A DNA stretch of 64,000 bases from Streptomyces sp. SCSIO 30461 (GCF_037023745.1 NZ_CP146101.1:620001-684000), one strand, 5' to 3'. Positions 18,301 through 26,890 are shown, counted from the first letter of the stretch. Notes: generated from the sequence alone by a model not told the origin. Numbers and translations are program-made.

Positions 18301-21300
18301 GAGACGCTCAGCAACCAGGTGTGCACCCGGACGAGCTACGTCCACAACACCTCCTCCTGGATCATCGGCAGGCAGAAGGAGGCCCGCGCCACGGCGACAC
18401 CCTGCTCCGGCTTCGATGCCGCGAACCCCGCGACGCAGCTGCTGAGCTCGGTCCGCACGTCGTACGACGGGCAGAGCTGGGGAGCCGCGCCCACCAAGGG
18501 CCTGCCGACCTCGTCGGCGGAGATCAACGGCACGGGTACCTCCCACTCCGTGGTGACCACGACCACCTACGACCCGCTCGGCCGGGTCCGGAAGGTCACC
18601 GCTCCGGAGCGGGGAACCAGCGAGACCGTCTACACCCCCGGTGACACGGGTGGACCTGTCACCTCCGTCACCACCATCAACCCCATGGGGCACAGCTCCA
18701 CCACGACCTATGACCCGGGCCGTGGCCTGCCGCTGACCGCGACCGACACCAACGGCCGCGTCACCCGCAGCGAGTACGACGCACTCGGCCGCCTGGTCAA
18801 GGGCTGGTCGCCGGCCCGCTCCTCCGGTGGCAAGAGCCCGAGCGTCGAGTTCAGCTACCGGACGGCCCTGGTGACCGATGAGGACACCACCCCGGCTTCC
18901 GTCACCGTCAAGTCCTTGAAGGACGACGGCACGTACAGCCGTCAGGTGACCATCTACGACGGTCTCGGCCGTGAAGTACAGACCCAGGCCGAAGCCCATG
19001 GCGCGGGCCGGGTCATCGTCGACACCAAGTACGACGAACGCGGTCTGCTGCAGGAGAAGACCGGCGGATACCTCGCCAGGAACTCGCCGAGCACCGAGCT
19101 GTTCGCCCGCAAGTCCGAGTCCCTGGTCCCGAGCAAGACCAGGACGGAGTACGACGGACTCGGGCGTGTCGTGAAGACGTCCGTGTTCCACGGCAAGGTG
19201 TACCAGCGCGCCTCGACGGTCGAGTACGGCGACACCACCGTCCTCAGCGATCCCGCCGGCGCCACCGCCCCGACCACGAAGACCTACACCGACGCGCTGG
19301 GCAGGGTCACCTCGATCCGGCACTACACCGCGGGCACGAGCGAGTGGCGCACCACCAGCTACGAGTACGACGCCCGCGGTGACCGCACCAAGGTCACCGA
19401 CCCGGCCGGCAACACGTGGACGTACACCTACGACACCCGCGGCCGTCTGAAGGAGTCCACCGACCCGGACACCGGCACGGCCTCCATCACCTACGACAAC
19501 GCCGACCGCAAGATCAGCACCACCGACGCGCGCGAGAAGACCACGTACACGGCATACGACGCGCTCGACCGCATCACCGCCGTCCGCGAAGGTTCGGCAA
19601 CGGCCACTCCGGTCAAGGAGTTCACCTACGACAGCCTGATCGGCGCGGTCGGCCAGCCGGCCTCTGCCATCCGCCACACCAGCGGCGGCGACTACATCAG
19701 CCGCGTCACCGGCTACGACACCGAGTACCGGGTCACCGGCCGGGAGACCGTCGTCCCGTCCAACGCGACGACCGCCGGCCTGTCGGGCACGTACAAGTAC
19801 CTGTACACCTACACCCCCACCGGCAAGCCGCTGTCCGTCACCCTCCCGGCCAAGGGGGGCCTGGCCGCGGAGAAGGTCGTCACGCGCTACGACGCCGAGG
19901 GCCTGCCCGAGTCCACCTCCGGTCTGGACTGGTACACATCCGACGTCACTTACTCCCCCTACGGGGAAGTGCTGCGCACGGTCAGCGGCCCTCAGCCCTA
20001 CCGAGTGTGGACGACCAACTTCGTCAACCAGCACTCCGGCCGCCTCCAGCGCACGGTGACCGACCGGGAGACCGCGAACACCCACCGGATCTCCGACAGC
20101 TACTACTCCTACGACGCCTCCGGCACCATCACCTCCAACGCCCGCAAGCTCACCGACTCGACCGGCTCGACCTGGGACAACCAGTGCTTCACCTACGACG
20201 CACTCGGCGAGCTGGTCCATGCCTGGACCTCCGACATCACCCCCGGCGGCTCCGGCACCGGCTGCCGCTCCTCCGGGGGCGACACCTGGGGCTACCGCAG
20301 TGACGGCGTGTCCTCAAGCGGCCCCGTCGCCAACGCGCCCAACACGGCCGGCGACACCACCAGCCCCGACTCGGCGCTGACCGACTCCCTCAAGGACGCC
20401 GCCCCCGAAAGCGGCACGGTCTCCACCGGCACCACCGCCTACCGCCAGGCCTTCACCTTCGACTGGCTCGGCAACCGCGCCGGACTGACCGAGCACAACA
20501 CCGCCGACGCGACGAAGAACGTCAGCTTCACCTACGGCTACGGCACCACCGGAGCCGTCAAGCAGCCCCACACGCTGACGTCGGTCACCTCGACCGCAGC
20601 CGGTCAGGGCAGCACGTACACCAACGACGCGGTAGGCAACACACAGACCCGCAAGCTGTCCACGTCCGCCACTTCCACCACCTCGCAGAGCCTGGACTGG
20701 ACGGCGGAGAACAAGCTCAACACGATCACCAGCAACGGCGTCAAGACGAGCTATGTCTACGACGCCGCGGGCGACCGCATCCTGGAGAACTCGACCTCGG
20801 GCTCAACCCTCTACCTGGGCGAGACCGAACTCACCACCGACTCCACCGGCAAGATCATCAGGGCTTCACGCGCCTACGGACACGCGGGTGCCCCCACGGT
20901 CGTCCGCACGACGACCAACGGCTCCTACTCCGGCCACAAGCTCAACGTCCTCATCGCGGACCACCTCGGCACCGCGAACACCACGGTCGAAATCGGCAGC
21001 ACCCAGACGGTGACGCGCCGCGCCTTCAAGCCGTACGGCGAGGCACGTGGCCCCAAGCCGTCCAGCTGGCCCAACAAGCGCAGCTACCTCGGTGTCGGCA
21101 TCGACGACTCCACCACCGGGCTGACGCACATCGGCGCCCGCGAGTACGACCAGGCGGCGGGGCGCTTCCTGTCCGCCGACCCCCTCATCGACATCGCCGA
21201 CCCGCTTCAGATGAACGGGTACGCGTACAGCCATAACAGCCCGATCAGCCGCAGCGACCCTACCGGCCTCTACGACCCGGATCTACGGGAGTACGAGCGT

Positions 21301-22671
21301 CAGCAGGCGGCAAAGAAGAAGAAGGAAGGCGACAGCGGGGGCGACAATCCCGCGCCCCCCGGGACCACCGCGACCACCTACACCATCACGAAGACCGTGA
21401 CGGTCACCAAGCCGGCGCCGTGTGACTGGTGGTGCAAGACGAAGGGGTGGATGCAGGAGCATGCCACCGCTATCACCATCGTCACCGAGATCGTCGTCGG
21501 CGTGGCCTGCGGCGCCGCCGCGGTCGCCGCAGGAGCGGCAACCGCGGGCGTAGGCGCCGTGGCTGTGGGAGCGGCCTGCGGAGCCATCGCAGGCGCCGTC
21601 GCGGGAGCGGTGGGCAACGCACTCGACCCGAACGCGGACCACTCCCTGGGCGGGTACGCGAGCGCCGTAGGCACCGGGGCCGCGGTCGGAGCCGCCGGCT
21701 CCATCGTCGGCGGAGCTGTTTTTAAGGCCGCGACCACGGGTGCGAAGGCGATCGCGAAAGCAGTCGCCGGCAAGACGGCCACGAGCGCGGCTGCCGGCGG
21801 GGCCAAGTCCGGGGTCTCTGCGGCAACCAAGCCCCAGTGCTTCCTCGCTGGTACCGCGGTCCTGATGGCCGATGGAACCAAGAAGAACATCGAGGACATC
21901 AAGGTCGGCGACGATGTCCTGGCGACCGACCCCGAGACGGGCCAGACGGGCGCACGACCCGTGACCGCTCTCATCAGCACCAAGGGCGTCAAGAAGCTTC
22001 ACGAGTTGAGCATCAAGACGTCAGCCGCCACTAAAAAGATCACCGCCACCGCTGAGCACCCCTTCTGGATTCCGGCGAAGCGCGCATGGGTCAAGGCCGG
22101 GGAACTCAAGCCCGGCATGATGCTTGCCACTGCCGACGGCAGCCGGGCCAAGGTCACCGAGAACCGCGCCTACACAAAGCTCGTCCGCACGTACAACTTC
22201 ACCGTCGCAGATCTCCACACGTACTATGTGCTGGCGGGAACCACGCCGGTGCTGGTCCATAACACCTGCGGAGAAATCGACTACGGGAGTATCGGCGCAG
22301 ATGGACGCCGTTCCGGAATAGTTGCGGAAGTCACCCCTGATATGCTCGGCACAGGGGGGAAAGCGTCGAGGAGTATGGACCCTCCGGGCTTCGTGAGCGG
22401 GGCCAATGGAGACGCGCGTGGGCATCTCCTCCCGAAGGCGCTGGGCGGTTCAGGAAATACGCCGGAAAACTTCGTCAGGACGACGGCGGCCATCGACAAT
22501 GGTCCTATGAATGAATTCGAGAAAGAAATTGCCGAGTATGTCTCGAAGGGTAATGTCATCATGTATTCGGCAACGCCTCATTATCGCCTAGGTGGCAATG
22601 TTCCATTTGCCGTGTCGATTGAAGCATTCGACGATACTGGCTGGTACATGGGTAGAACGTTCATGCAGTAG
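15328..22671 (+). CDS. RHS/YD-repeat polymorphic toxin with HINT and nuclease tip
   Basis: 2447 residues from GTG 15328 (signal peptide ending MPSQALA near residue 31). A long beta-rich N-terminal region is followed by many YD repeats (Gx5YDxxGR types, about residues 1080-1830) forming the RHS shell, and by the RHS core (REYDQAAGRFLSADPL ... NSPISRSDPTG, about 1902-1981). Then come a Gly/Ala-rich hydrophobic stretch (about 2048-2095), a HINT/intein-like autoprotease (2171-2312; starts QCFLAGTAVLMADG, includes TAEHPFWI, ends VLVHN), and a 135-residue tip. The tip contains RGHLLPKALGGSGNTPENFV, the pattern of DNA/RNA nonspecific endonucleases with catalytic His about 2366. The HINT domain should release the nuclease. 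The tip is visibly AT-richer than the shell, as expected for exchanged toxin cassettes. Confidence 0.92.
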   Translation: MSRLSVARRRRLSRGLVPALGVALMVGLMPSQALAIPPDPSREGREELVLEKLDQDEPVSGTTVNKSLDSLKTETPEDLVQAPAGTTTVPPADIGKVSFGSAVTPASARTAGTSGAVQTGMKQVEDLPVSLGQADGEAAPQGEWAATVVARTAGAAEGVDGAVFTVQAPSTGSVPLSVRFDYAKFKNLYGADWASRLRIVQFPECYLTTPDEEACQAYEELETVNDTADGTVTATVDTAADGTVTPAVAPSADRTGGPAVVQAAYRTQVAAVAGGDKAVLGVTDSGAGEGGSFKATPLAFSGSWAAGGSSGAFTWSYPLAVPPAPAGPSPNVSFEYNSQTVDGKTAVSSPQASWIGEGWDYDPGRIERRYRTCKDDTRTLRAGTPNNTAAKDKTSDLCWVSHNAVMTLNGRTTELVRVGDTDVYRPQNDDGTRVQLRTGATNGDNDGEHWVVTTTDGTVYYYGLNAVGGGHANTDSVSTVPVFGNHPGEPCHAATFAESRCGTGKQQAWQWGLDKVVDVHGNAMVIDWHQSVNYYAVRNKLRTPEAYDRAAYPDSIEYGMRSSDLTKPSARVDLVAAQRCLESATSCEGGNFDKTDDPGAYRLWWDSPGNLNCKSTSKFCPSFPSFWTRLRLSSVTTYAQRSTTSGLQKVDTYTLHQSFPKDWYDTAPSLWLDSITRTGYSPGATTGTLQSKDGVSFGPYTVGTRSPLSKRLRDRQLPSLVPSGSGDKTPGFTRPRIGTVATENGADIEVEYTGGCSAEPDTDEGRSNGTCYPVRWSPDGEEKTPAKAWFNKYVVAFVAETDKVTTHGLPIVTTYKYTGPAWARSDDEFIRPSLRTYSRWRGYREVKTFRGSERSGTANTRSYTRTRYFQGTGGPVKDSGNAVELVADDAEQFAGMTAETLTYEHSRGQVVKRALTFPKSKQTASRTREAEDGTDLDPLLAHRTWVGHTDAIQTVGSSWQTVRTQTTGVDDTYGLPTEVEMSVVKPNGTSGETLSNQVCTRTSYVHNTSSWIIGRQKEARATATPCSGFDAANPATQLLSSVRTSYDGQSWGAAPTKGLPTSSAEINGTGTSHSVVTTTTYDPLGRVRKVTAPERGTSETVYTPGDTGGPVTSVTTINPMGHSSTTTYDPGRGLPLTATDTNGRVTRSEYDALGRLVKGWSPARSSGGKSPSVEFSYRTALVTDEDTTPASVTVKSLKDDGTYSRQVTIYDGLGREVQTQAEAHGAGRVIVDTKYDERGLLQEKTGGYLARNSPSTELFARKSESLVPSKTRTEYDGLGRVVKTSVFHGKVYQRASTVEYGDTTVLSDPAGATAPTTKTYTDALGRVTSIRHYTAGTSEWRTTSYEYDARGDRTKVTDPAGNTWTYTYDTRGRLKESTDPDTGTASITYDNADRKISTTDAREKTTYTAYDALDRITAVREGSATATPVKEFTYDSLIGAVGQPASAIRHTSGGDYISRVTGYDTEYRVTGRETVVPSNATTAGLSGTYKYLYTYTPTGKPLSVTLPAKGGLAAEKVVTRYDAEGLPESTSGLDWYTSDVTYSPYGEVLRTVSGPQPYRVWTTNFVNQHSGRLQRTVTDRETANTHRISDSYYSYDASGTITSNARKLTDSTGSTWDNQCFTYDALGELVHAWTSDITPGGSGTGCRSSGGDTWGYRSDGVSSSGPVANAPNTAGDTTSPDSALTDSLKDAAPESGTVSTGTTAYRQAFTFDWLGNRAGLTEHNTADATKNVSFTYGYGTTGAVKQPHTLTSVTSTAAGQGSTYTNDAVGNTQTRKLSTSATSTTSQSLDWTAENKLNTITSNGVKTSYVYDAAGDRILENSTSGSTLYLGETELTTDSTGKIIRASRAYGHAGAPTVVRTTTNGSYSGHKLNVLIADHLGTANTTVEIGSTQTVTRRAFKPYGEARGPKPSSWPNKRSYLGVGIDDSTTGLTHIGAREYDQAAGRFLSADPLIDIADPLQMNGYAYSHNSPISRSDPTGLYDPDLREYERQQAAKKKKEGDSGGDNPAPPGTTATTYTITKTVTVTKPAPCDWWCKTKGWMQEHATAITIVTEIVVGVACGAAAVAAGAATAGVGAVAVGAACGAIAGAVAGAVGNALDPNADHSLGGYASAVGTGAAVGAAGSIVGGAVFKAATTGAKAIAKAVAGKTATSAAAGGAKSGVSAATKPQCFLAGTAVLMADGTKKNIEDIKVGDDVLATDPETGQTGARPVTALISTKGVKKLHELSIKTSAATKKITATAEHPFWIPAKRAWVKAGELKPGMMLATADGSRAKVTENRAYTKLVRTYNFTVADLHTYYVLAGTTPVLVHNTCGEIDYGSIGADGRRSGIVAEVTPDMLGTGGKASRSMDPPGFVSGANGDARGHLLPKALGGSGNTPENFVRTTAAIDNGPMNEFEKEIAEYVSKGNVIMYSATPHYRLGGNVPFAVSIEAFDDTGWYMGRTFMQ

Positions 22672-22745
22672 CGGCAGCTGATGGCTGCGACTGGTGCCGT
22701 CACAGTCGCTGCGGACAACGCATCCGAATGCCGCACTGATAAATG

Positions 22746-22785
22746 ACGTACGGGCAGAGCCTTCATCGAAGCTCTGCCCGTACGT
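22746..22785. terminator. Bidirectional hairpin terminator
   Basis: Perfect 15-bp stem ACGTACGGGCAGAGC (22746-22760) and complement (22771-22785), 10-base loop. Positioned between the convergent RHS toxin and DUF5959 genes, serving both. Confidence 0.85.
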
Positions 22786-22825
22786 TCTCGGTCTAGTGGA
22801 AGCCACGTGGCTTCGAAGAGATTCG

Positions 22826-23323
22826 TCAGTGACGCCATTCGTAAGCGCCTGGTGACGTCTTCAGTACCTCGCTCGGCCAGGCGCGCATTGCCTCATGGAG
22901 GTGCTCGCGCTGTTCCTCAATCCACCCGTAATCCAGGACGATTGGGATGGTTGCCGACGTGCCGGAGCCGGATGCGTCCTCGATATGAACTGCCGGGATG
23001 TCGCAATCATCGTCGGGCAATTCGATCCTGATTACTGGGCCGTTGCCGGTGTCCAGCCATTCGGCGTCCTGACCCGCGCCGAGGGCATCCAGTGCCAGGG
23101 ACCACTCCTCCAGGTCTGAGATATAGAAACAGGTCTTGAGGCGCCCGCTGACGAAACTGCTCTCCACGGTGATCTCCGCATCGAGCAAGTCGTGTACTGG
23201 TAGAATTCCGGGTCCGCGCCGGCCTAGAACATGTACGCGGACGCTGTTGTCGCCGTCCGACAGTTTGATCAAATCCACGATGTCATCCCGCCGTGTCGTA
23301 AGCATCCATAGTTCTGCGTTCAC
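22826..23323 (-). CDS. DUF5959 family protein, possible RHS immunity protein
   Basis: 165 residues from GTG 23323; an ATG at 23305 (MLTTRRDDIVDLIKLSDG) is an alternative start. The pattern VDLIKLSDGDNSVRVHV ... LDAEITVESSFVSGRL ... DALGAGQDAEWLDTG ... AWPSEVLKTSPGAYEWR matches, from memory, the DUF5959 family of Streptomyces. Acidic, single-domain and cytosolic, properties expected of an inhibitor of a nuclease. It is the gene nearest the RHS toxin tip but lies convergent rather than directly downstream on the same strand, so the immunity role is only a hypothesis. Confidence 0.72.
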   Translation of the reverse strand: MNAELWMLTTRRDDIVDLIKLSDGDNSVRVHVLGRRGPGILPVHDLLDAEITVESSFVSGRLKTCFYISDLEEWSLALDALGAGQDAEWLDTGNGPVIRIELPDDDCDIPAVHIEDASGSGTSATIPIVLDYGWIEEQREHLHEAMRAWPSEVLKTSPGAYEWRH

Positions 23324-23346
23324 TATGTCATGATCCGTCTCTAGTG

Positions 23347-23382
23347 CGTCCGAGGCGTCTATGCGGTCAGCGTCCTCGGACG
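23347..23382. repeat. Inverted repeat upstream of DUF5959 gene
   Basis: CGTCCGAGG (23347-23355) and its exact complement CCTCGGACG (23374-23382) with an 18-base loop. It sits between the DUF5959 start and the IS element, so it could be a terminator fragment or operator; no further support. Confidence 0.35.
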
Positions 23383-23488
23383 GGTGCCCTGCTAAGTTCT
23401 CCGGCGTGGCAGCCGTGGTAAATATCGGCTGCGTGGAGTCTATTCCGGCAGGGCTGCTGCGGGTTTGTGAGGCGGTCTGACGGCAGTA

Positions 23489-23507
23489 CTGAGGTTGAAC
23501 TCGCGAT
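23489..23507. repeat. IS terminal inverted repeat, left
   Basis: 19 bp, exact complement of 24638-24656, directly inside the TA target duplicate at 23487-23488. Confidence 0.9.
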
Positions 23508-23521
23508 AGCGGGCGGGTTGG

Positions 23522-24591
23522 TCATGGCGGTTCGATGAACAGGCCGGTCTCGGCGAGGCAGCCGTCAAGCAGGTGCGGGCGGTACTGGATCTTCTTCAGC
23601 TTGCGCTTCATGACGCGGACGAGGTGATCGAGGTTGGCGGCGGCGAAGTTCTCCAGCGACCGTTTGAGCAGCGACCACACTCCCTCGGCCGGGTTGAGGT
23701 CGGGAGCGTAGGAGGGCAGCTGGAACACCCTCAGCCACTCTTCGTTCTCCGCGATGAAGTCCGCGAGCTCGCCGGTCAGGTGGACATTCAGGTTGTCCCA
23801 CACCCACACGATCGGGGTGCCGAGCTGGTGGTGCGCGAGCACGATCAGCTCGCGGTAGTCCCTCCAGGCGAAGCTCTTGCGCTCGCCCTTGCGTCCGCGC
23901 CAGACGTGCAGCCGGTAGAAGAAGTGCGGCCGGGCACCGGGCTTGAAGCACACGACGCCGGCCACCGAGGCCCGGCCCCGGTTGCTGCCGCGTACCCGCA
24001 TCACCGGGGTCTGGCCGCGCGGCGCCCAGGTACGTCCCTTCGGCGGCCTCAGCCCCTGGCCCGCTTCGTCCTCGAAGCAGATGTAGGCGCCCAGGTCCGC
24101 CGCGGCACTTTTACCCGCGGCCACACCTCGTCCTTCCATACCTCGACCGCCTCGTCGTCCCGCTCGATCGCCCGGTGAGCGGGCACCTGCGCGGACCATC
24201 CGTGCCGCCGCAGCAGTTTCCACACACCCTGCACGGTGTAGCCGACGTGGAACATCCGCCCGATCAGCGTCTTGATCCGCACCAGTGTCCAGCCCTGGCC
24301 CTCGTCCCAGCCGTGCGCCAGCGGTCCCCGTGCCAGCTCCCGCTCCAGACGCTCCCACTGCCGGGGCGAGAGCCGCTCCACCGACATCGGCCCCTTGGAG
24401 CGCAGGGCGTCCAGGCCGCCCTCGCGCCAGGACCGGCGCCACTTCTCTACCTGCCGCTTGCCGACCCGTAACCCGGCCGCGATCTCAGCGGTCTTCTCAC
24501 CCCGCCCGAACCGCGCGCCTGCCTCCAACCGCACCCGTTCCCGGGCCTGTTGCCCCTTCGGCGTCAGCCCGCCTCCCTGCGCGTACCTCAT
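23522..24591 (-). CDS. IS630-family transposase, two frames joined by probable -1 frameshift
   Basis: Frame A (from 24591) encodes about 160 residues with two helix-turn-helix units (GEKTAEIAAGLRVGKRQVEKWRRSW; the winged-helix part RIKTLIGRMFHVGYTVQGVW). Frame B (to 23522) encodes the DDE catalytic core: first Asp in CFEDEAGQG, second in VWVWDNLNVHL, then PSYAPDLNPAEGVWSLLK with the Glu. The frames overlap and join naturally at the run complement(24108-24112), read A AAA G, where a one-base backward slip carries VK into frame B (GKSAAADLGAYICFEDE). The joined product is about 355 residues, normal for IS630. This fits programmed -1 frameshifting, but a simple inactivating mutation cannot be excluded. 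Confidence 0.85.
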
Positions 24592-24637
24592 GAACCCGGC
24601 ATACCGCAGGGATCACGAACTGTCACGACCAGCCGTC

Positions 24638-24656
24638 ATCGCGAGTTCAACCTCAG
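24638..24656. repeat. IS terminal inverted repeat, right
   Basis: 19 bp, exact complement of 23489-23507, next to the TA duplicate at 24657-24658. Confidence 0.9.
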
Positions 24657-24787
24657 TACGCACCGGGATCGGTTCGCGCTGGTGTTCCAGCGACTTCGGT
24701 CGGTGCTATTGCCCGACAGGCCGACCCCGGACCCGTTCGGGGTTCCGGTCCGGTTGGTCTTCGAGGGGGCCTGATGCCAAAAGGCGA

Positions 24788-24813
24788 GGGGCCGGACCTT
24801 GAGGTCCGGCCCC
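24788..24813. terminator. Hairpin terminator of the TerD-like gene
   Basis: 11-bp perfect stem GGGGCCGGACC / GGTCCGGCCCC with a TTGA loop, 23 bases beyond the stop of the minus-strand TerD-like gene. Its core GGGCCGGACC is shared with the terminator at 11257. Confidence 0.8.
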
Positions 24814-24835
24814 CGACTGATGCGGGTGGGCTGCG

Positions 24836-25411
24836 TCAGACGTTCACACCGAAGTCCTGGGCGATGCCCACCAGGCCCGATGCGTAGCCCTGGCCGACCG
24901 CGCGGAACTTCCATTCAGTGCCGTTGCGGTAGAGCTCGCCGAAGACCATCGCGGTCTCGGTCGCGGCGTCCTCGCTCAGGTCGTAGCGGGCGATCTCGGT
25001 GCCGCCGGCCTGGTTGACGATGCGGATGTAGGCGTTGCGCACCTGGCCGAAGTTCTGGGTGCGGTTCTCGGCGTCGTAGATGGAGACCGGGAAGACGATG
25101 CGCTCGACGTCGGCCGGGAGCCCCTGGAGGTTGACGTTGATCTGCTCGTCGTCGCCGCCGCCCTCGCCGGTGCGGTTGTCACCGGTGTGGACGATCGTCT
25201 GGTCCGGGGTGGACTTGTTGTTGAAGAAGACGAAGTGGCCGTCCGAGACGACCTTGCCGCCCGGGTTGACCGCGATGGCGGAGGCGTCGAGGTCGAAGTC
25301 GGTGCCGGTGGTGGTGCGGACGTCCCAGCCGAGGCCCACCGTGACGGCGGTCAGGCCCGGTGCCTCCTTGGTGAGGGAGACGTTGCCGCCCTTGGACAGG
25401 CTTACAGCCAT
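24836..25411 (-). CDS. terD: TerD family protein
   Basis: 191 residues, the usual length. Begins [20 protein letters not shown], the TerD signature, with the calcium-binding patterns [12 protein letters not shown] (about residue 39-50) and the later [13 protein letters not shown] and [23 protein letters not shown]. TerD proteins bind calcium at high affinity and are linked to tellurite/stress resistance and, in Streptomyces, to development; tellurite need not be the physiological substrate. Monocistronic with its own terminator. Confidence 0.95.
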   Translation of the reverse strand: MAVSLSKGGNVSLTKEAPGLTAVTVGLGWDVRTTTGTDFDLDASAIAVNPGGKVVSDGHFVFFNNKSTPDQTIVHTGDNRTGEGGGDDEQINVNLQGLPADVERIVFPVSIYDAENRTQNFGQVRNAYIRIVNQAGGTEIARYDLSEDAATETAMVFGELYRNGTEWKFRAVGQGYASGLVGIAQDFGVNV

Positions 25412-25567
25412 GGGAAGTCCCTTTCCTGGTTCCTGATACCTGTGATCCTGCGTCGAGTGGGTACCTCACCCTCCCTAACGCAGACGGTGGATCGGGCGGT
25501 TCCCCGCAGAGGAGTGATACGCGAAAAGAAGGTGACGGGCTCCGCCACCGGGGTGACCATAGGACCC

Positions 25568-25993
25568 ATGTCCGGTCCTTATCCCATCCGTGGCTCCGTC
25601 TCTCTCCCGGAGGCCGAGCTCATGTGGCGTTTCTCGCGCTCGTCGGGGCCGGGTGGGCAGCACGTCAACACCAGTGACTCGCAGGTCGAGCTGCGCTTCG
25701 ATCTCGCGGCGACCCAGGCCCTGCCCGAGGTGTGGAAGACCCGCGCCCTTGAGCGGCTGGCCTCGCGACTGAACGACGGCGTGATCGCCGTACGCGCATC
25801 GGAGCACCGCTCGCAGTGGCGCAACCGCGAGACCGCGGCGGTGCGGCTGGCCGCGCTGCTCGCCGAGGCCACGGCGCCGCCGCCGCGTCAGCGGCGGGCC
25901 ACGAAGATCCCGCGCGGGATCAACGAACGGCGGCTGCGGGAGAAGAAGCAGCGCGCCGAGACCAAGCGGGGGCGCAGCGGGCGGGATTGGTGA
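25568..25993 (+). CDS. arfB: Alternative ribosome-rescue factor ArfB (RF-1 domain)
   Basis: 141 residues from ATG 25568. Carries the peptidyl-tRNA hydrolase loop GGQ in SRSSGPGGQHVNTSDSQVELRFD (about residues 24-46) and a basic C-terminal tail (INERRLREKKQRAETKRGRSGRDW) that in this family enters the empty mRNA channel of stalled ribosomes. It should release peptides from non-stop complexes. Single gene. Confidence 0.93.
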   Translation: MSGPYPIRGSVSLPEAELMWRFSRSSGPGGQHVNTSDSQVELRFDLAATQALPEVWKTRALERLASRLNDGVIAVRASEHRSQWRNRETAAVRLAALLAEATAPPPRQRRATKIPRGINERRLREKKQRAETKRGRSGRDW

Positions 25994-26061
25994 GCCTTCG
26001 GCTTCGGTGAGCCCCCGGCTTCCGTTGCCGAGCCCTCGGCTTCGCCGGGCTCTGGCCGGTT

Positions 26062-26172
26062 GGCCCGGTCGTTCGACCGGACCGGTCGTGGACGTGGCCC
26101 AGGCGTTGAGCGCCTGGCCCGGTCGTTCAGCCTGGCCCCGGCAAGTCTCGGCCCGGTCGTTCAGCCTGGCCC
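26062..26172. repeat. Short GC-rich repeats between convergent genes
   Basis: GGCCCGGTCGTTC occurs at about 26062, 26116 and 26150; the latter two copies extend to CAGCCTGGCCC (26117-26138 and 26151-26172 match). CCAGGCG and CGCCTGG around 26100-26117 form a hairpin. The 246-base gap between arfB and the flavin reductase gene probably works as a terminator region. Confidence 0.5.
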
Positions 26173-26239
26173 GTGCCGTCCCGTCGGGCCCCGCCTCGTG
26201 GGTCCCTTCGAGCCCCGGCCTCATGCTGGTTCGTCGGCC

Positions 26240-26890
26240 TCAGCCCAGGTGGCGGTACTTCCCGCGGAAGTACGTCAGTGGACCGCCGCCGCTCTCCGCG
26301 CCGGGCAGGGTGGCCTTCAGCACCCGGCCGATGACCAGTGTGTGGTCACCCGCCTCCACCCGCTGTTCGGTGCGGCATTCCAGCGCCGCCAGGGCACCCC
26401 CCACCAGCGGCGCCCCGCAGACCTCGCCCCGCGTCCAGGGGATGTCCTCGAACAGCAGCCGGTCGCTGATGCGTCCCTTCATGGCGAACCGTCCCGCGAT
26501 GTGGCGCTGCTGCTCCGCGAGCAGGGAGACGCCCCACAGCGGCTGTTCGGTGAGCAGGTCGTCCATGCGTGAGCCGCTGCGCAGGCTCACCAGCACCAGC
26601 GGCGGGTCCAGTGACACCGAGGTGAACGAGGTCGCGGTCATGCCGGCGTCCTCGCCGCGCGGGCCGTCCTCGCTCAGCGGGGGCTCATGCGCGGTCACCA
26701 GCACCACGCCTGCCGCCAGACGGGACAGGGCGGCACGGAACTCGTCGTTGCTCACCCCCTCAGGATGGGGGATGGCCGCGGTGGCAGTTGCGGACGTACC
26801 GGCGGTACGGGGGGCTTGAGTCGTCGGAAGCACAATCGGAACGCTAACCTCGTCGTTGTCGCGGCCACATCGGGCCATGGGACCAGTCAA
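26240..26890 (-). CDS. Flavin reductase family protein
   Basis: Up to 216 residues. The domain from about residue 48 (NDEFRAALSRLAAGVVLVTAHE) to the C-terminal YFRGKYRHLG is the split-barrel FMN-binding fold of the flavin reductase/HpaC group, with GMTATSFTSVSLDPPLVLVSL as the signature. It reduces FMN or FAD with NAD(P)H to supply two-component monooxygenases or other reductions. The first 40 residues are low-complexity and non-conserved, so the true start is unsure (26890, 26878 or further in). No monooxygenase partner lies nearby. Confidence 0.87.
   Translation of the reverse strand: MTGPMARCGRDNDEVSVPIVLPTTQAPRTAGTSATATAAIPHPEGVSNDEFRAALSRLAAGVVLVTAHEPPLSEDGPRGEDAGMTATSFTSVSLDPPLVLVSLRSGSRMDDLLTEQPLWGVSLLAEQQRHIAGRFAMKGRISDRLLFEDIPWTRGEVCGAPLVGGALAALECRTEQRVEAGDHTLVIGRVLKATLPGAESGGGPLTYFRGKYRHLG

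Larger units (their letters stand above)
23489..24656 (-). mobile_element. IS630-family insertion sequence, 1168 bp
   Basis: Bounded by 19-bp perfect terminal inverted repeats CTGAGGTTGAACTCGCGAT (23489-23507; complement at 24638-24656). The element is flanked on both sides by the dinucleotide TA (23487-23488 and 24657-24658), the target duplication characteristic of IS630/Tc1-mariner elements. It holds one transposase gene split into two frames. Perfect ends and an intact target duplication suggest a recent insertion. Confidence 0.92.

Noticed and set aside
16822..20220. 1132-residue open frame on the minus strand inside the RHS gene
   Set aside because: Antisense shadow of a GC-rich gene; composition is Val/Gly/Arg/Ala-biased without domains, while the plus strand has clear RHS and HINT motifs.
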